A DNA stretch of 38,438 nucleotides from a virus, in IMG/VR virus record IMGVR_UViG_3300019487_000058, positions 1-38,438 of that record; one strand, given 5' to 3'. Positions within the stretch are counted from its first letter, which is position 1; each line of letters opens with the position of its first letter. Positions 8,567-15,392 of the stretch are shown here, piece by piece. Below the pieces are notes generated by a model. It did not search any database, was not told the DNA's origin, and worked only from the letters and a program-made list of their open reading frames with translations. Made by a program: the position numbers and the translations under genes.

Positions 8567-9276
8567 GTGACTACTATCCCAGTACGTCTTGCCAGGTTCT
8601 TTGCGTCTTTTAGAAGATTTTCTCTAATCCTTGCTTTATCCAAATCCTCTTTTGTATCGATTGAGGTTTTAATATCCGGTTCGTAATATTCGCTTAAGAT
8701 ATGACATATGGATGGCCTGCCTTCTGTATCTTTGAATGGGAACGGCACTTTATTGAGCAACGTGCCGACATGTTCAAGATCCATCTTTTCGGTCGCGTTT
8801 TCTTGAAGCCAATACAACAGCTTTTTAGAAAAGACTTGGACGTCCATACCCTCTTTAAACGTTCGAATTAGGGTGTTAGTCGTATAATCCCTATTTTTTA
8901 TAAGCGCACTTTTGATGTGCTTAGCAATAATATGGGTCGGTATCGCTTGGCAATCTCCAGTAATTCTTACAATATAATCGGCATCGTATGCCTTTGCCGC
9001 TGATGCATATCTAGATAAGACGTCGTCTTTATCGCCTTCATAAGTAGGCACCTTGGATCGATATATGGCAGCTAATGGATCTTCCTTTGGGACCAAAAGC
9101 ATATAAAATATTTCAGCGTTTAGAGTTTCGCGGTCTTTTCTCATGTATCTAATGACACCTAAACAAGATTCCAAAATCCAATCTAAAACGGGTTTGTTAT
9201 CGATAACTGCCAAGACCTTACCGGGAAGTCTTTCTGAATCTGATCTTGCCTGAATGCCCACTATCACTTTGCGCAT
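8563..9276 (-). CDS. SpsF-like cytidylyltransferase (CMP-sugar activating enzyme)
   Basis: 237 aa. The N-terminus IVGIQARSDSERLPGKVL holds the nucleotide-binding signature of the NeuA/PseF/KdsB/SpsF group (QARxxSxRLPGK). DYIVRITGDCQAI (about 100-112) holds the Asp of the metal/CMP site, and SIDTKEDLDKAR near residue 210 is the typical SpsF ending. The enzyme would join CMP from CTP to the finished acidic sugar. It overlaps both the oxidoreductase (13 bases) and the aminotransferase (4 bases). Whether the substrate is a pseudaminate-like, legionaminate-like or other 3-deoxy sugar cannot be told from sequence. Confidence 0.85.
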   Translation of the reverse strand: MRKVIVGIQARSDSERLPGKVLAVIDNKPVLDWILESCLGVIRYMRKDRETLNAEIFYMLLVPKEDPLAAIYRSKVPTYEGDKDDVLSRYASAAKAYDADYIVRITGDCQAIPTHIIAKHIKSALIKNRDYTTNTLIRTFKEGMDVQVFSKKLLYWLQENATEKMDLEHVGTLLNKVPFPFKDTEGRPSICHILSEYYEPDIKTSIDTKEDLDKARIRENLLKDAKNLARRTGIVVT

Positions 9277-9884
9277 ATGTTTTGAATCTTCTTAGTCGTA
9301 TTGATTACCAATTCCTTAGACCACATCCGTTTTTTGTCTCCGACAAAGTCTTGAATCATTTCGATGTACGCCATGTCCATTCTGGCGATGGATATTGGCT
9401 CGCCATTAATCGTGCATTTCCAAATGGGGGATTCGTTTTTTACGATCACATCAGCTTTTGCCATGGCAAATATTTGGAAACAATCCCAGTAAAGACCGTC
9501 TTTTCCAGAACTGAAATAATCATAAAATGAGTTTTCCTCGCCTCCATGGAGCATAGTAAGCGTGATAAATTCGTATTGATTGACGCAATAAAGTCTATTT
9601 CCCCATGCCTCACAATTTTTATAGACCGCTTCAATATTGTCGGTAGTAATGGGTTTTTCGCAAAGGAACTCAACATTGGTTCTTAGTGCATTTAACGAAT
9701 CGATAACTCCTTCGTGGGTATGGGTTGGGGTCGCAATAATAAATTGATCCGCCATCATTGTTATTTCATTTTTAAGAGCTCTTAAGTCTCCAGTGTCATA
9801 TCCGACATATGGGATTTGTAGGTATTTTAAAATGGCTTCGTAACGCCGACCCATATTGCCTTTATTGCCAATGACACAAATCAT
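9264..9884 (-). CDS. Short Gfo/Idh/MocA-type oxidoreductase
   Basis: 206 aa. The N-terminal Rossmann domain is evident: ICVIGNKGNMGRRY (2-15), FIIATPTHTHEGV (48-60) and FLCEKPIT (73-80), the EKP motif that places the catalytic lysine in this family. The usual C-terminal substrate domain (members run about 330-380 aa) is reduced to about 100 residues. No frameshift is seen, the frame is intact and it overlaps both neighbours, so it is probably a genuinely compact form. It likely oxidises or reduces a hydroxyl of the sugar made by this operon. Confidence 0.8.
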   Translation of the reverse strand: MICVIGNKGNMGRRYEAILKYLQIPYVGYDTGDLRALKNEITMMADQFIIATPTHTHEGVIDSLNALRTNVEFLCEKPITTDNIEAVYKNCEAWGNRLYCVNQYEFITLTMLHGGEENSFYDYFSSGKDGLYWDCFQIFAMAKADVIVKNESPIWKCTINGEPISIARMDMAYIEMIQDFVGDKKRMWSKELVINTTKKIQNICAK

Positions 9885-10723
9885 AATGAATTAACTGTCT
9901 CTTCTATTAAGTCCCGCATTTCTTTTTCGGTATACCATAAGGATCGGTCTGATGAATTCATCTTCCCGCCCTCATCATCAGTTCTTAAATCCTCGTGGAT
10001 CTTCTCTCCAGCTCTAATTCCTATTTCTAGAATATTCGGTTTTTTCCCTAGGATTTCTCCGATTAGATTTCCTAATGAGACGACTGGATAGGCCTTCATT
10101 TGTGGGATTCTTAAACCCCCAGTTGGTCTTTGAGATTGTAGATAAATAAAAATGGCAGCGTCTTCTGGCTTAACCCAAAATCTAGTCATTCGCCTATCTG
10201 TGATCCTAATGCAACCGTCCTCTTCAATGCTTTTAACGAATGTGGGGATAACGGATCCACGGCTGGCGGCGACGTTTCCATAGCGGCAGACAACATTATT
10301 TGGATTTCTTAATACGAGACGTTCCGCAATTCCTTTGGTCATGCCATAGAGATTAATTGGCAAACATGCTTTATCGGTAGAAGAAAGAACGACTTTTTGG
10401 ATCGAGTGGATGCGTTGAGCATGTAGAGCGTTCGATGTCCCGCCAATATTGGTTTGCACTCCCTCTTCTGGGTTTTCTTCTAATTTGTCTACGTGTTTAA
10501 GGGCTGCGAAATGATAGATGACTTCAACACCCCTTGCAGCTTCTAATAGCCTATCGGTTTGTCGGACATCCCCTAAATACAGGGTGCATTTAGATTTCCA
10601 TGGGAATTGGACTTGCTTTAATTCGTCTCTGGAATACCCAATGACCTCATGCCCATCTTCTAATAATAGGCGTGCGACATGAGTTCCGAGCGTTCCAGTG
10701 ATGCCCGTAATAAGGACTTTCAT
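9881..10723 (-). CDS. PseB/CapD-like NDP-sugar 4,6-dehydratase (SDR)
   Basis: 280 aa, slightly short for PseB (about 330). Seen: GITGTLG (7-13, NAD(P)-binding), AALKHVDKLEENPEE (73-87, the signature of the FlaA1/PseB/CapD branch), SSTDKA (114-119), Tyr126-xxx-Lys130 in YGMTK, YGNVAASRGSVIPTF and ITDRRMTRFWV. PseB makes the first committed step of pseudaminic acid synthesis by converting UDP-GlcNAc to a 4-keto-6-deoxy sugar with C5 inversion. Here Lys of TDKA is kept. The gene overlaps the oxidoreductase and the upstream small gene by four bases each, so the whole set is one transcript from the divergent region at 10.9 kb. Confidence 0.88.
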   Translation of the reverse strand: MKVLITGITGTLGTHVARLLLEDGHEVIGYSRDELKQVQFPWKSKCTLYLGDVRQTDRLLEAARGVEVIYHFAALKHVDKLEENPEEGVQTNIGGTSNALHAQRIHSIQKVVLSSTDKACLPINLYGMTKGIAERLVLRNPNNVVCRYGNVAASRGSVIPTFVKSIEEDGCIRITDRRMTRFWVKPEDAAIFIYLQSQRPTGGLRIPQMKAYPVVSLGNLIGEILGKKPNILEIGIRAGEKIHEDLRTDDEGGKMNSSDRSLWYTEKEMRDLIEETVNSL

Positions 10724-10902
10724 CTTTTAGGAGACCTATAGTAAAGAGCGTCTGGTTCCAGCCTTAGGACTAGAAATCCATGGCTTTTAAGGTCTTTAAC
10801 TACGTCTTGGATGGCTTCGGGGGGTAGTTTCTTGCGCTTTAGTTGTTGGGTAACTAACAGGGCTACTAATAGGACGGTGTTTAGAATCGAAAGCGCAATC
10901 AA
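10720..10902 (-). CDS. Small membrane-anchored protein, first gene of the sugar operon
   Basis: 60 aa from a TTG start at 10902, supported by a GGGGGT ribosome site about six bases upstream. Residues 1-20 (MIALSILNTVLLVALLVTQQ) form one membrane segment. The rest is a short basic/acidic domain (PPEAIQDVVKDLKSHGFLVL) with no known motif. It overlaps the dehydratase by four bases. It may tether the sugar enzymes or be unrelated; function unknown. Confidence 0.6.
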   Translation of the reverse strand: MIALSILNTVLLVALLVTQQLKRKKLPPEAIQDVVKDLKSHGFLVLRLEPDALYYRSPKR

Positions 10903-11033
10903 AACTTACCCCCACAAATCGAATAGGAATAACCTAAAGGCTAAGCCTACTTAGGTCAACACACAATCGATACAATTGATACCTTGCATTATGTTATACG
11001 CTGTTATACGATATGGGTATTGGAGGCAGAAAT
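10903..11033. promoter_or_regulatory. Divergent control region with tandem GTTATACG half-sites
   Basis: 131 bases between the minus-strand sugar operon and the plus-strand early genes. On the minus strand TTGACC (about 10950-10955) with TAGGTT 17 bases later is a weak sigma70-like promoter for the sugar operon. Facing right, GTTATACG occurs at 10993-11000 and again at 11003-11010, spaced 10 bp so both copies lie on the same DNA face, which looks like an operator. An inverted copy lies at 11728-11735. No experimental or family basis for the binding protein; the RHH-like protein at 11750-11947 is a candidate. Confidence 0.4.
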
Positions 11034-11375
11034 ATGTTGTATATAAAGTGCCTACTTATTTTATCGCTTATTTTCAATCCCATGGCGTACGCCGATGATG
11101 AAGATGTAACTATCCCTACTGAGGTCGCACGAGATACTTTAAATAAGTTTTATAAAATGAAGGACCGCAACGCGGAATTGGAAGTGACCAATGAACACCT
11201 TCAGAATGCGAATTGGGGATTAATCAAGTCAAGTCAATTGCTCAAAGAAGAAATTGAAAGGCGTGATCTTTTAGAAAGCCCCGATCCTGGGGTTTCTCCA
11301 ATTCTTTGGTTTGTTATTGGTATAGCAGCCGGTGGGGCTGCTGGATATTTTGGAGCAAAGGAGTTACGAAAATGA
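11034..11375 (+). CDS. Exported coiled-coil protein with C-terminal membrane segment
   Basis: 113 aa from the ATG at 11034, chosen because TTGGAGG ends seven bases upstream; an ATG at 11013 lies before that site. Residues 1-20 are a signal peptide (MLYIKCLLILSLIFNPMAYA, cut after AYA). Residues about 35-80 form a charged coiled coil and residues about 88-106 (PILWFVIGIAAGGAAGYFGA) a membrane segment. The layout of exported N-terminus, periplasmic coil and C-terminal anchor resembles a unimolecular spanin without the lipobox Cys, but it is far from the lysis genes. It overlaps the next gene by four bases. Confidence 0.6.
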   Translation: MLYIKCLLILSLIFNPMAYADDEDVTIPTEVARDTLNKFYKMKDRNAELEVTNEHLQNANWGLIKSSQLLKEEIERRDLLESPDPGVSPILWFVIGIAAGGAAGYFGAKELRK

Positions 11376-11722
11376 GTAAACACACACCAGGTCCGTGGAG
11401 TCATAACGGCGAGATTGTCTTTGCAGGCAAATTCACCTATGACGCAGTAAAAGGGCATGAAAGCTGGGTGAACCACGTCAATATCGCAGTAATTGATGAC
11501 GGCGAAAATTGGTTAGCTAACGCCAAACTCATCGCCGCTGCGCCGGAATTGCTGGAAGCCTTAAAATTTGTGGTTGGTGAGTTAGACATCCTTCATGATG
11601 CTGGCGCACTGAATGAGAACCGTATTCACGTTGAAACAAAGCTATCTTATGGATGGGCTGACGTGCTAGACGAACTGGAAAATACAATCGCCAAAGCAGA
11701 GGGAAAAGAGGATAAAACTTGA
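11372..11722 (+). CDS. Phage protein with HTPGPW N-terminus
   Basis: 116 aa from the ATG at 11372. It begins MSKHTPGPW and contains NAKLIAAAPELLEALKFVV, two hallmarks of a very widespread but uncharacterised small phage protein. No catalytic residues are known. It seems richer in GC than its neighbours. Together with the preceding gene it lies between GTTATACG copies at 10993-11010 and an inverted one at 11728-11735, which could mark a unit gained as one piece. Confidence 0.75.
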   Translation: MSKHTPGPWSHNGEIVFAGKFTYDAVKGHESWVNHVNIAVIDDGENWLANAKLIAAAPELLEALKFVVGELDILHDAGALNENRIHVETKLSYGWADVLDELENTIAKAEGKEDKT

Positions 11723-11749
11723 CTAATCGTATAACGCAACGGTATCTCT

Positions 11750-11947
11750 ATGTCTAACATGAAGTTGATGGCAATCAGGATGCCCGAGAGGCTCATCAGT
11801 GAATTGAAGTCGGAATTACCGACTTTTCAAGAGCGTAGGGCGATGTTGGGGTGTTTAGGCTCTTCATTCTCTGATTACATCAGATTCATTTTAGAGGTGC
11901 GCCATGGTTCTAAGAAATCTCATCGCCGAAAGAACGGCGGAAAATGA
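11750..11947 (+). CDS. Small ribbon-helix-helix-like DNA-binding protein
   Basis: 65 aa. The stretch MKLMAIRMPERLISELKSEL has the short beta strand plus helix typical of Arc/CopG-type proteins, and SSFSDYIRFILEV looks like the second helix. The C-terminus is strongly basic (KKSHRRKNGGK). It would be a transcription regulator; the operator-like repeats at 10993-11010 are the nearest candidate targets. ATG at 11759 is an alternative start. Overlaps the next gene by 44 bases. Confidence 0.55.
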   Translation: MSNMKLMAIRMPERLISELKSELPTFQERRAMLGCLGSSFSDYIRFILEVRHGSKKSHRRKNGGK

Positions 11948-12119
11948 AATCTTTTCGATTTGTGCCCTAGTTAAAGTCTATCTCAACGGCCATATAAACG
12001 ACATCCAGCTTATTGCCGGTATTGAAGATCTCTATGAGAAGCAAGCTAACCTAATTACTCAAGAAGACTTTACCCAAGCCTTCTTAAAAACGGTTCAACA
12101 GCGTGAAGCTATTAAATAG
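11904..12119 (+). CDS. Hypothetical protein, early region
   Basis: 71 aa from ATG with a GAGGTGC ribosome site just upstream, overlapping the RHH-like gene and the nuclease gene. Helical, with no Cys and no motif I recognise. Its tight overlap on both sides supports it being translated as part of the early operon. Confidence 0.5.
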   Translation: MVLRNLIAERTAENEIFSICALVKVYLNGHINDIQLIAGIEDLYEKQANLITQEDFTQAFLKTVQQREAIK

Positions 12120-12945
12120 ATTTAAGCTTCCGCAGGCTTTGGTAAACGCCATTCGTAATGACCCTTACACTAATGGTGGGGCAGATTACTCTGTGACAAC
12201 GCTTTTAGACCCCCCTAGAGTTGTGGCTCTTTCAAGAAAGCATCATAATGAATTGGAAGGGGATGTTTCCGATAATGTCTGGTCGCTTTATGGTCAAATC
12301 GTACACTCAATCATTGAGAGAGCTAATACTGGTGTTGGAGAATCTGAGATCCGATTTTTCGGAAATGTCGACAATGTGCGCGTCTCGGGCCAGGTTGATT
12401 TTCTGCATGATAAGACAATTACGGACTTTAAGTTTGTTACAGCCTATAAATTCAAAGATGGAAAGGCCCCTAGAAACTTCGAAGAACAGCTCAACTGTTA
12501 CGCTGCCTTGGCACGTCTTAACGGTCGATCAATCGATAAATTAGAATTAGTCGGTCTTTTACGGGACTGGTCCAAACTAGAGGCCAAAAGAGATTCTAGA
12601 TATCCCCAATCTCAAGTCATTGTCGTTAACGTTCCTTTATGGCCAGAGAAATTGGCTTTGGATTTTATTAAAGAGCGGGTGCGTTTACACGAATCTGCTA
12701 AAAAGGACTTACCGGAATGTTCGGATGAAGAGAGGTGGGCAAAACCCCCTGTTTACGCTGTCATGATGCCAGGCCGTATAAAGGCTGTGAAACTGCATGA
12801 TACTGAGAGTGAAGCTAAGGGGCATGCAAAGAATTTATTAGGATCCAAGGTTGAATATCGACCTGGAGAGAATATTCGCTGTGAAAATTATTGTGAAGTT
12901 TCGCTAAAGTGCGATCAATTCAAAAAACTAAAGGAGACAGTATGA
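12103..12945 (+). CDS. RecB/Cas4-like PD-(D/E)XK nuclease
   Basis: 280 aa from a GTG start at 12103 overlapping the upstream gene. Seen: GQIVHSIIE (64-72, His68), VSGQVDF (95-101, Asp99), ITDFKFV (106-112, Asp108 and Lys110: the D-x-K active site) and EEQLNCYAALARL (128-140, the Q-x3-Y motif of RecB/AddB/Cas4 nucleases). Cys near the end (CENYCEVSLKCDQ) may bind an Fe-S cluster with an unplaced fourth ligand. Followed immediately by an SSB-like gene, it probably resects DNA ends for phage recombination or replication. Confidence 0.8.
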   Translation: MKLLNRFKLPQALVNAIRNDPYTNGGADYSVTTLLDPPRVVALSRKHHNELEGDVSDNVWSLYGQIVHSIIERANTGVGESEIRFFGNVDNVRVSGQVDFLHDKTITDFKFVTAYKFKDGKAPRNFEEQLNCYAALARLNGRSIDKLELVGLLRDWSKLEAKRDSRYPQSQVIVVNVPLWPEKLALDFIKERVRLHESAKKDLPECSDEERWAKPPVYAVMMPGRIKAVKLHDTESEAKGHAKNLLGSKVEYRPGENIRCENYCEVSLKCDQFKKLKETV

Positions 12946-13460
12946 AATTCGAAGAAACGAAGAAAAGTGAGCTATCTAAACACTTCATATCGATGAAAGA
13001 TGGGCAGAATACAGTTGGGATCTTTCGTGGTGAGGTCTTTGCCTATAAGAATTACTGGGATAATGAAAAGAAGCGTTCGGTTTTAGTTGATGAGGTGACA
13101 GATGAGTATAAAGAGACGCACAAGCCAAAATCAAGATATCGGCTTAATTTGGTGGTTAATACGGCTGAAAAGAATGCTCCTGCAAAACTAGAGGCTAAAG
13201 TCTTTGAATTTGGGTGGAAGATGTACGGATTGCTATCGGAATTAAACAAGGATTACCCTTTGGAAACGAATTACATCAAGATAAGCCGTGTTGGAGAGGG
13301 ATTAAATACTCAATGGTCGGCAATACCATTACCGATAAAACCAGGGGCTGAGACGATGGCGGCCATTGAAATGGTCAAACTATTGCCTTTAGACCCGAAA
13401 GATGCTTTTTGGACTGAGGCTAATACGGATTTGAATGAAGAGGGGGGAGTTCCGTTTTAA
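12942..13460 (+). CDS. Single-stranded DNA-binding-like protein
   Basis: 172 aa from the ATG at 12942, preceded by AAGGAGACAGT and overlapping the nuclease stop by four bases. The body is beta-rich with an OB-like layout (SRYRLNLVVNT, KLEAKVFEFGWKMY, NYIKISRVGEG). The C-terminus is acidic and ends GGVPF, close to the DIPF-type tip by which SSBs recruit partners. Pairing with a RecB-like nuclease is common for phage recombination modules. The exact family is not recognised, so SSB is inferred from the tip, charge pattern and neighbour. Confidence 0.65.
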   Translation: MKFEETKKSELSKHFISMKDGQNTVGIFRGEVFAYKNYWDNEKKRSVLVDEVTDEYKETHKPKSRYRLNLVVNTAEKNAPAKLEAKVFEFGWKMYGLLSELNKDYPLETNYIKISRVGEGLNTQWSAIPLPIKPGAETMAAIEMVKLLPLDPKDAFWTEANTDLNEEGGVPF

Positions 13461-13471
13461 AGATTTTCTCG

Positions 13472-13561
13472 GCTTCATGTGGGTAACTGCATGCGGAGGA
13501 ATACAACGCATTTTGTACCCGACCTCTCGACCCCCCCAAGGGGTAGCCGGGAAACTGAAGC
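13472..13561. other. Compact three-way-junction-like structured element
   Basis: The gap between the SSB-like gene and the convergent lipoprotein gene folds on paper into a closed junction: GCTTCA (13472-13477) with TGAAGC (13556-13561); inside it GGGTA (13481-13485) with TACCC (13516-13520), stacked over ATGCG (13491-13495) with CGCAT (13507-13511); and ACCCC (13530-13534) with GGGGT (13540-13544). There is no U-run, so it is not a simple intrinsic terminator. It may still stop or separate convergent transcripts. Strand is undetermined. Confidence 0.45.
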
Positions 13562-13563
13562 GG

Positions 13564-13797
13564 CTATTTGCCTGTACAATAAAAGATTCCCTCAACAGCG
13601 CATCTAACGCCTTCGTAATGAGCGTCATCCCCATTCATATCTTCATACCCTGAGGAACTCTCTGCACATAAATCCCCGTACAAATCAAGCTGATCTTGGA
13701 CACACACTTTCCATTCATCTTCGGATGGCGGGATGTGAGAGCAAGAAACGAGAAAGAGGATTAATAGAATCACCAATATTCTTAGAAATAGATTCAT
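13564..13797 (-). CDS. Small predicted lipoprotein
   Basis: 77 aa from the ATG at 13797; an upstream start at 13842 would put a charged extension before the signal peptide. Residues 1-18 (MNLFLRILVILLILFLVS) plus Cys19 form a lipobox (LVSC). The mature part has four more Cys and is acidic (SGYEDMNGDDAHYEG). It would be anchored in the outer membrane of a Gram-negative host. An o-spanin or superinfection-exclusion lipoprotein are both possible; there is no direct evidence for either. Last gene of the minus-strand small-gene block. Confidence 0.65.
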   Translation of the reverse strand: MNLFLRILVILLILFLVSCSHIPPSEDEWKVCVQDQLDLYGDLCAESSSGYEDMNGDDAHYEGVRCAVEGIFYCTGK

Positions 13798-13886
13798 AAA
13801 TATTAAGGCTGCGATCCTGGGGAGCTTAATGAGATTCGGCATTCACCCCAGGCCACGATGCCGTTAGCCAGCCCTAAAGGCCAGTC

Positions 13887-14316
13887 GCAGCCATAAAACT
13901 TTAGCTGCGGGTCTGCGGTTACTCCGATATATCAACTTATCGAATACCAGACTGTTCGTTGATACGACTCCCGCCCTCAACAGCATCTCATTTCTGAGCC
14001 CCTGTACAGGGTTTACCATCTCATAGGGCCGCAGCCATAAAACTTTAACTAAAAACGCCACTCGATGGGATTTACACCCACACGCGATATCTAAATCGAA
14101 ACGTTTTACCCTTCGCCCGTCAGCTAGGGCAGAGTTCTCAACTCCCAAGTGGCCAAAACTTTAGCTCGGGTGCCGGGCTTGATACTTGGTACCTTTCTCA
14201 AGTCACGACAATGCATCCAACATGTGCCTGGCTCTAATCAATTCCCTCGTCAGAGAACTGTTTCGGGACTGGCATAGGGCAGGCTCCCTGCGTTTCCTTC
14301 AACGCCGACCCGAGCT
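13887..14316 (-). ncRNA. Tandem structured RNA candidates (three units)
   Basis: About 430 bases without a convincing gene but with dense stems. Unit A: CGCAGC/GCTGCG (13886-13909), GCGG/CCGC (13915-13974) enclosing TATCAAC/GTTGATA (13930-13964), CTCA-TTTC-TGAG (13987-13998) and the palindrome CCCTGTACAGGG (14000-14011). Unit B: GCCACT/AGTGGC (14057-14153) enclosing four hairpins in a cloverleaf-like layout; two end pairs close as G-U only on the minus strand. Unit C: AGCTCGGGT/ACCCGAGCT (14163-14316) enclosing further hairpins. A shared motif, CCATAAAACTTTA(G/A)CT, recurs at 13891, 14035 and, shortened, 14152. The minus-strand operon should transcribe it. No known RNA family recognised. Confidence 0.5.
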
Positions 14317-14320
14317 AAAC

Positions 14321-14764
14321 TCATTTCTTAATCACCTCATACTTTCTCAATTCCTTTTTCCACAGCCACGATGTCGGCCAGCGACACCCTAAAGCAATCC
14401 ATTCTTCATAGGCCTTTTCAAAGGGCCATTTCTGCACTTGCATTCGATACACGGCAGCTAAGAATCCGGTGCGCTCGCGGCCATGACGGCAATGGAAAAA
14501 TAACGGACGAGTGCCATATTTCAAAACACCCAAGGCTGAGTAGACGTCTTCTTTCCGTGGTGGAAAAATCCCAGACCATGCGACATCAAAATAAATAAGA
14601 TTGTGATTCTGACAATGGCGGAATTCTTTATTTACGTCACCGTGGACGAGAAGTTCCCTAGTCTGTGTTTCGAGATTGAGTATGCTTCTGAATGGCGGGC
14701 GAGTTATGAACGAGTAAACGTCATCTAAAGTACCTCTACCTAATCCGGCATCTATTTCAATCAT
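14321..14764 (-). CDS. Dual-specificity/tyrosine phosphatase-like protein
   Basis: 147 aa. HCRHGRERTG at 91-100 is the Cys-based phosphatase loop (C-x5-R, nucleophile Cys92, Arg98), and the region around LNLETQTREL fits the substrate loop of PFA-DSP/SIW14-type phosphatases. Length is normal for the family. Targets could be phosphotyrosine, inositol phosphates or phosphosugars. It lies at the end of the small-gene block behind a copy of the junction repeat, so it appears to be a moron-like cassette. It may be regulatory against a host signalling or defence protein, which is speculation. Confidence 0.8.
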   Translation of the reverse strand: MIEIDAGLGRGTLDDVYSFITRPPFRSILNLETQTRELLVHGDVNKEFRHCQNHNLIYFDVAWSGIFPPRKEDVYSALGVLKYGTRPLFFHCRHGRERTGFLAAVYRMQVQKWPFEKAYEEWIALGCRWPTSWLWKKELRKYEVIKK

Positions 14765-14973
14765 TTCTCAATCTCCGCGTGCAATTTTCTTAGGGCTGAT
14801 TCAAAATAAACTTCTTCATCGCTCATCATATCGTTAAGGTCTGGCTTATTGGCCTTCTGCTCTTCCACCAGCTTTTGAATAGCTGTGAGTTTGGCTTCAA
14901 GGCGACCGACTTTGTCCAATAAGAAATCGTTAAGTCCTCTCAACCGAGTAACTTCGTCTGGAGCATCACTCAT
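14761..14973 (-). CDS. Small coiled-coil protein
   Basis: 70 aa with heptads through residues 8-45 (LRGLNDFLLDKVGRLEAKL) and an acidic C-terminus ending ALRKLHAEIEK, a variant of the tail shared by neighbouring genes. Starts in a junction repeat copy (14971-14993). Overlaps the phosphatase start by four bases. Function unknown. Confidence 0.6.
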   Translation of the reverse strand: MSDAPDEVTRLRGLNDFLLDKVGRLEAKLTAIQKLVEEQKANKPDLNDMMSDEEVYFESALRKLHAEIEK

Positions 14974-15185
14974 TCCCTCGTCTCCGCATCAACATGCTTA
15001 AGGGTTTCAACCATAAAACGAGCACAGGCAACTCCTTGCGCGAAGCCCTGCCAATAACTTTTGGCAGCTCGAAATCTGGGATTTCTAAATCTGCGAATCT
15101 TAGCTTTTTTATCTTGAAGTTTACAAAGGTCTACGATGAGTTTCTTGTATGCCGGGTCTTCAATAATATGGGAGTATTTTTTCAT
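14970..15185 (-). CDS. Hypothetical basic protein of the small-gene block
   Basis: 71 aa, strongly basic in the middle (KKAKIRRFRNPRFRAAKSYW), helical at both ends, ending HVDAETRE as in the shared gene tails. Possibly nucleic-acid binding from charge alone. Both ends overlap neighbours by four bases. No family recognised. Confidence 0.55.
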   Translation of the reverse strand: MKKYSHIIEDPAYKKLIVDLCKLQDKKAKIRRFRNPRFRAAKSYWQGFAQGVACARFMVETLKHVDAETRE

Positions 15186-15376
15186 TCCTTCATCTCCACT
15201 CCCAAATAAGTCATCAAAGATTTTATTAAAAATTCACGCACCTCTTTTCGAGTGGTGTTGTTCGTGGAAACAAGTATCTCATTAGTCTTGTCATGAAAGA
15301 TCACTTGAAACGCCTCTAGGAAAAGCTCGGTTTGATATTCTGTTATTTCAGGATGTGGGTATTTTCTTTCACTCAT
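15182..15376 (-). CDS. Hypothetical protein of the small-gene block
   Basis: 64 aa, helix-rich (ITEYQTELFLEAFQVIF and EVREFLIKSLMTYLGVEMKE). Start in the junction repeat at 15374-15396; the stop overlaps the next start by four bases. Function unknown. Confidence 0.55.
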   Translation of the reverse strand: MSERKYPHPEITEYQTELFLEAFQVIFHDKTNEILVSTNNTTRKEVREFLIKSLMTYLGVEMKE

Positions 15377-15392
15377 CCCTTCGTCTCCGCGT

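Noticed and set aside
11034-11375. Confident spanin assignment
   Set aside because: Topology is suggestive but there is no lipobox and the gene is far from the lysis cassette.
13435-13653. 72-aa plus-strand frame after the SSB-like gene
   Set aside because: Overlaps the SSB-like gene in another frame and the antisense of the lipoprotein; no ribosome site.
13864-14148. 94-aa reading frame, minus strand
   Set aside because: It covers the repeated structural motif, has no ribosome site and an irregular composition; structured RNA explains the sequence better.
14057-14153. tRNA (class II-like cloverleaf, minus strand)
   Set aside because: Seven-pair end stem and arms exist, but the D arm has a three-base loop without GG, the T loop is TGTAAAT rather than TTC-type and the anticodon loop has eight bases.
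14163-14316. Hammerhead ribozyme (CTGACGA and GAAA motifs on the minus strand)
   Set aside because: The motifs are only a few bases apart and do not leave room for stems I and III.
14186-14392. 68-aa reading frame, plus strand
   Set aside because: Crosses unit C and runs antisense into the phosphatase gene; no ribosome site.
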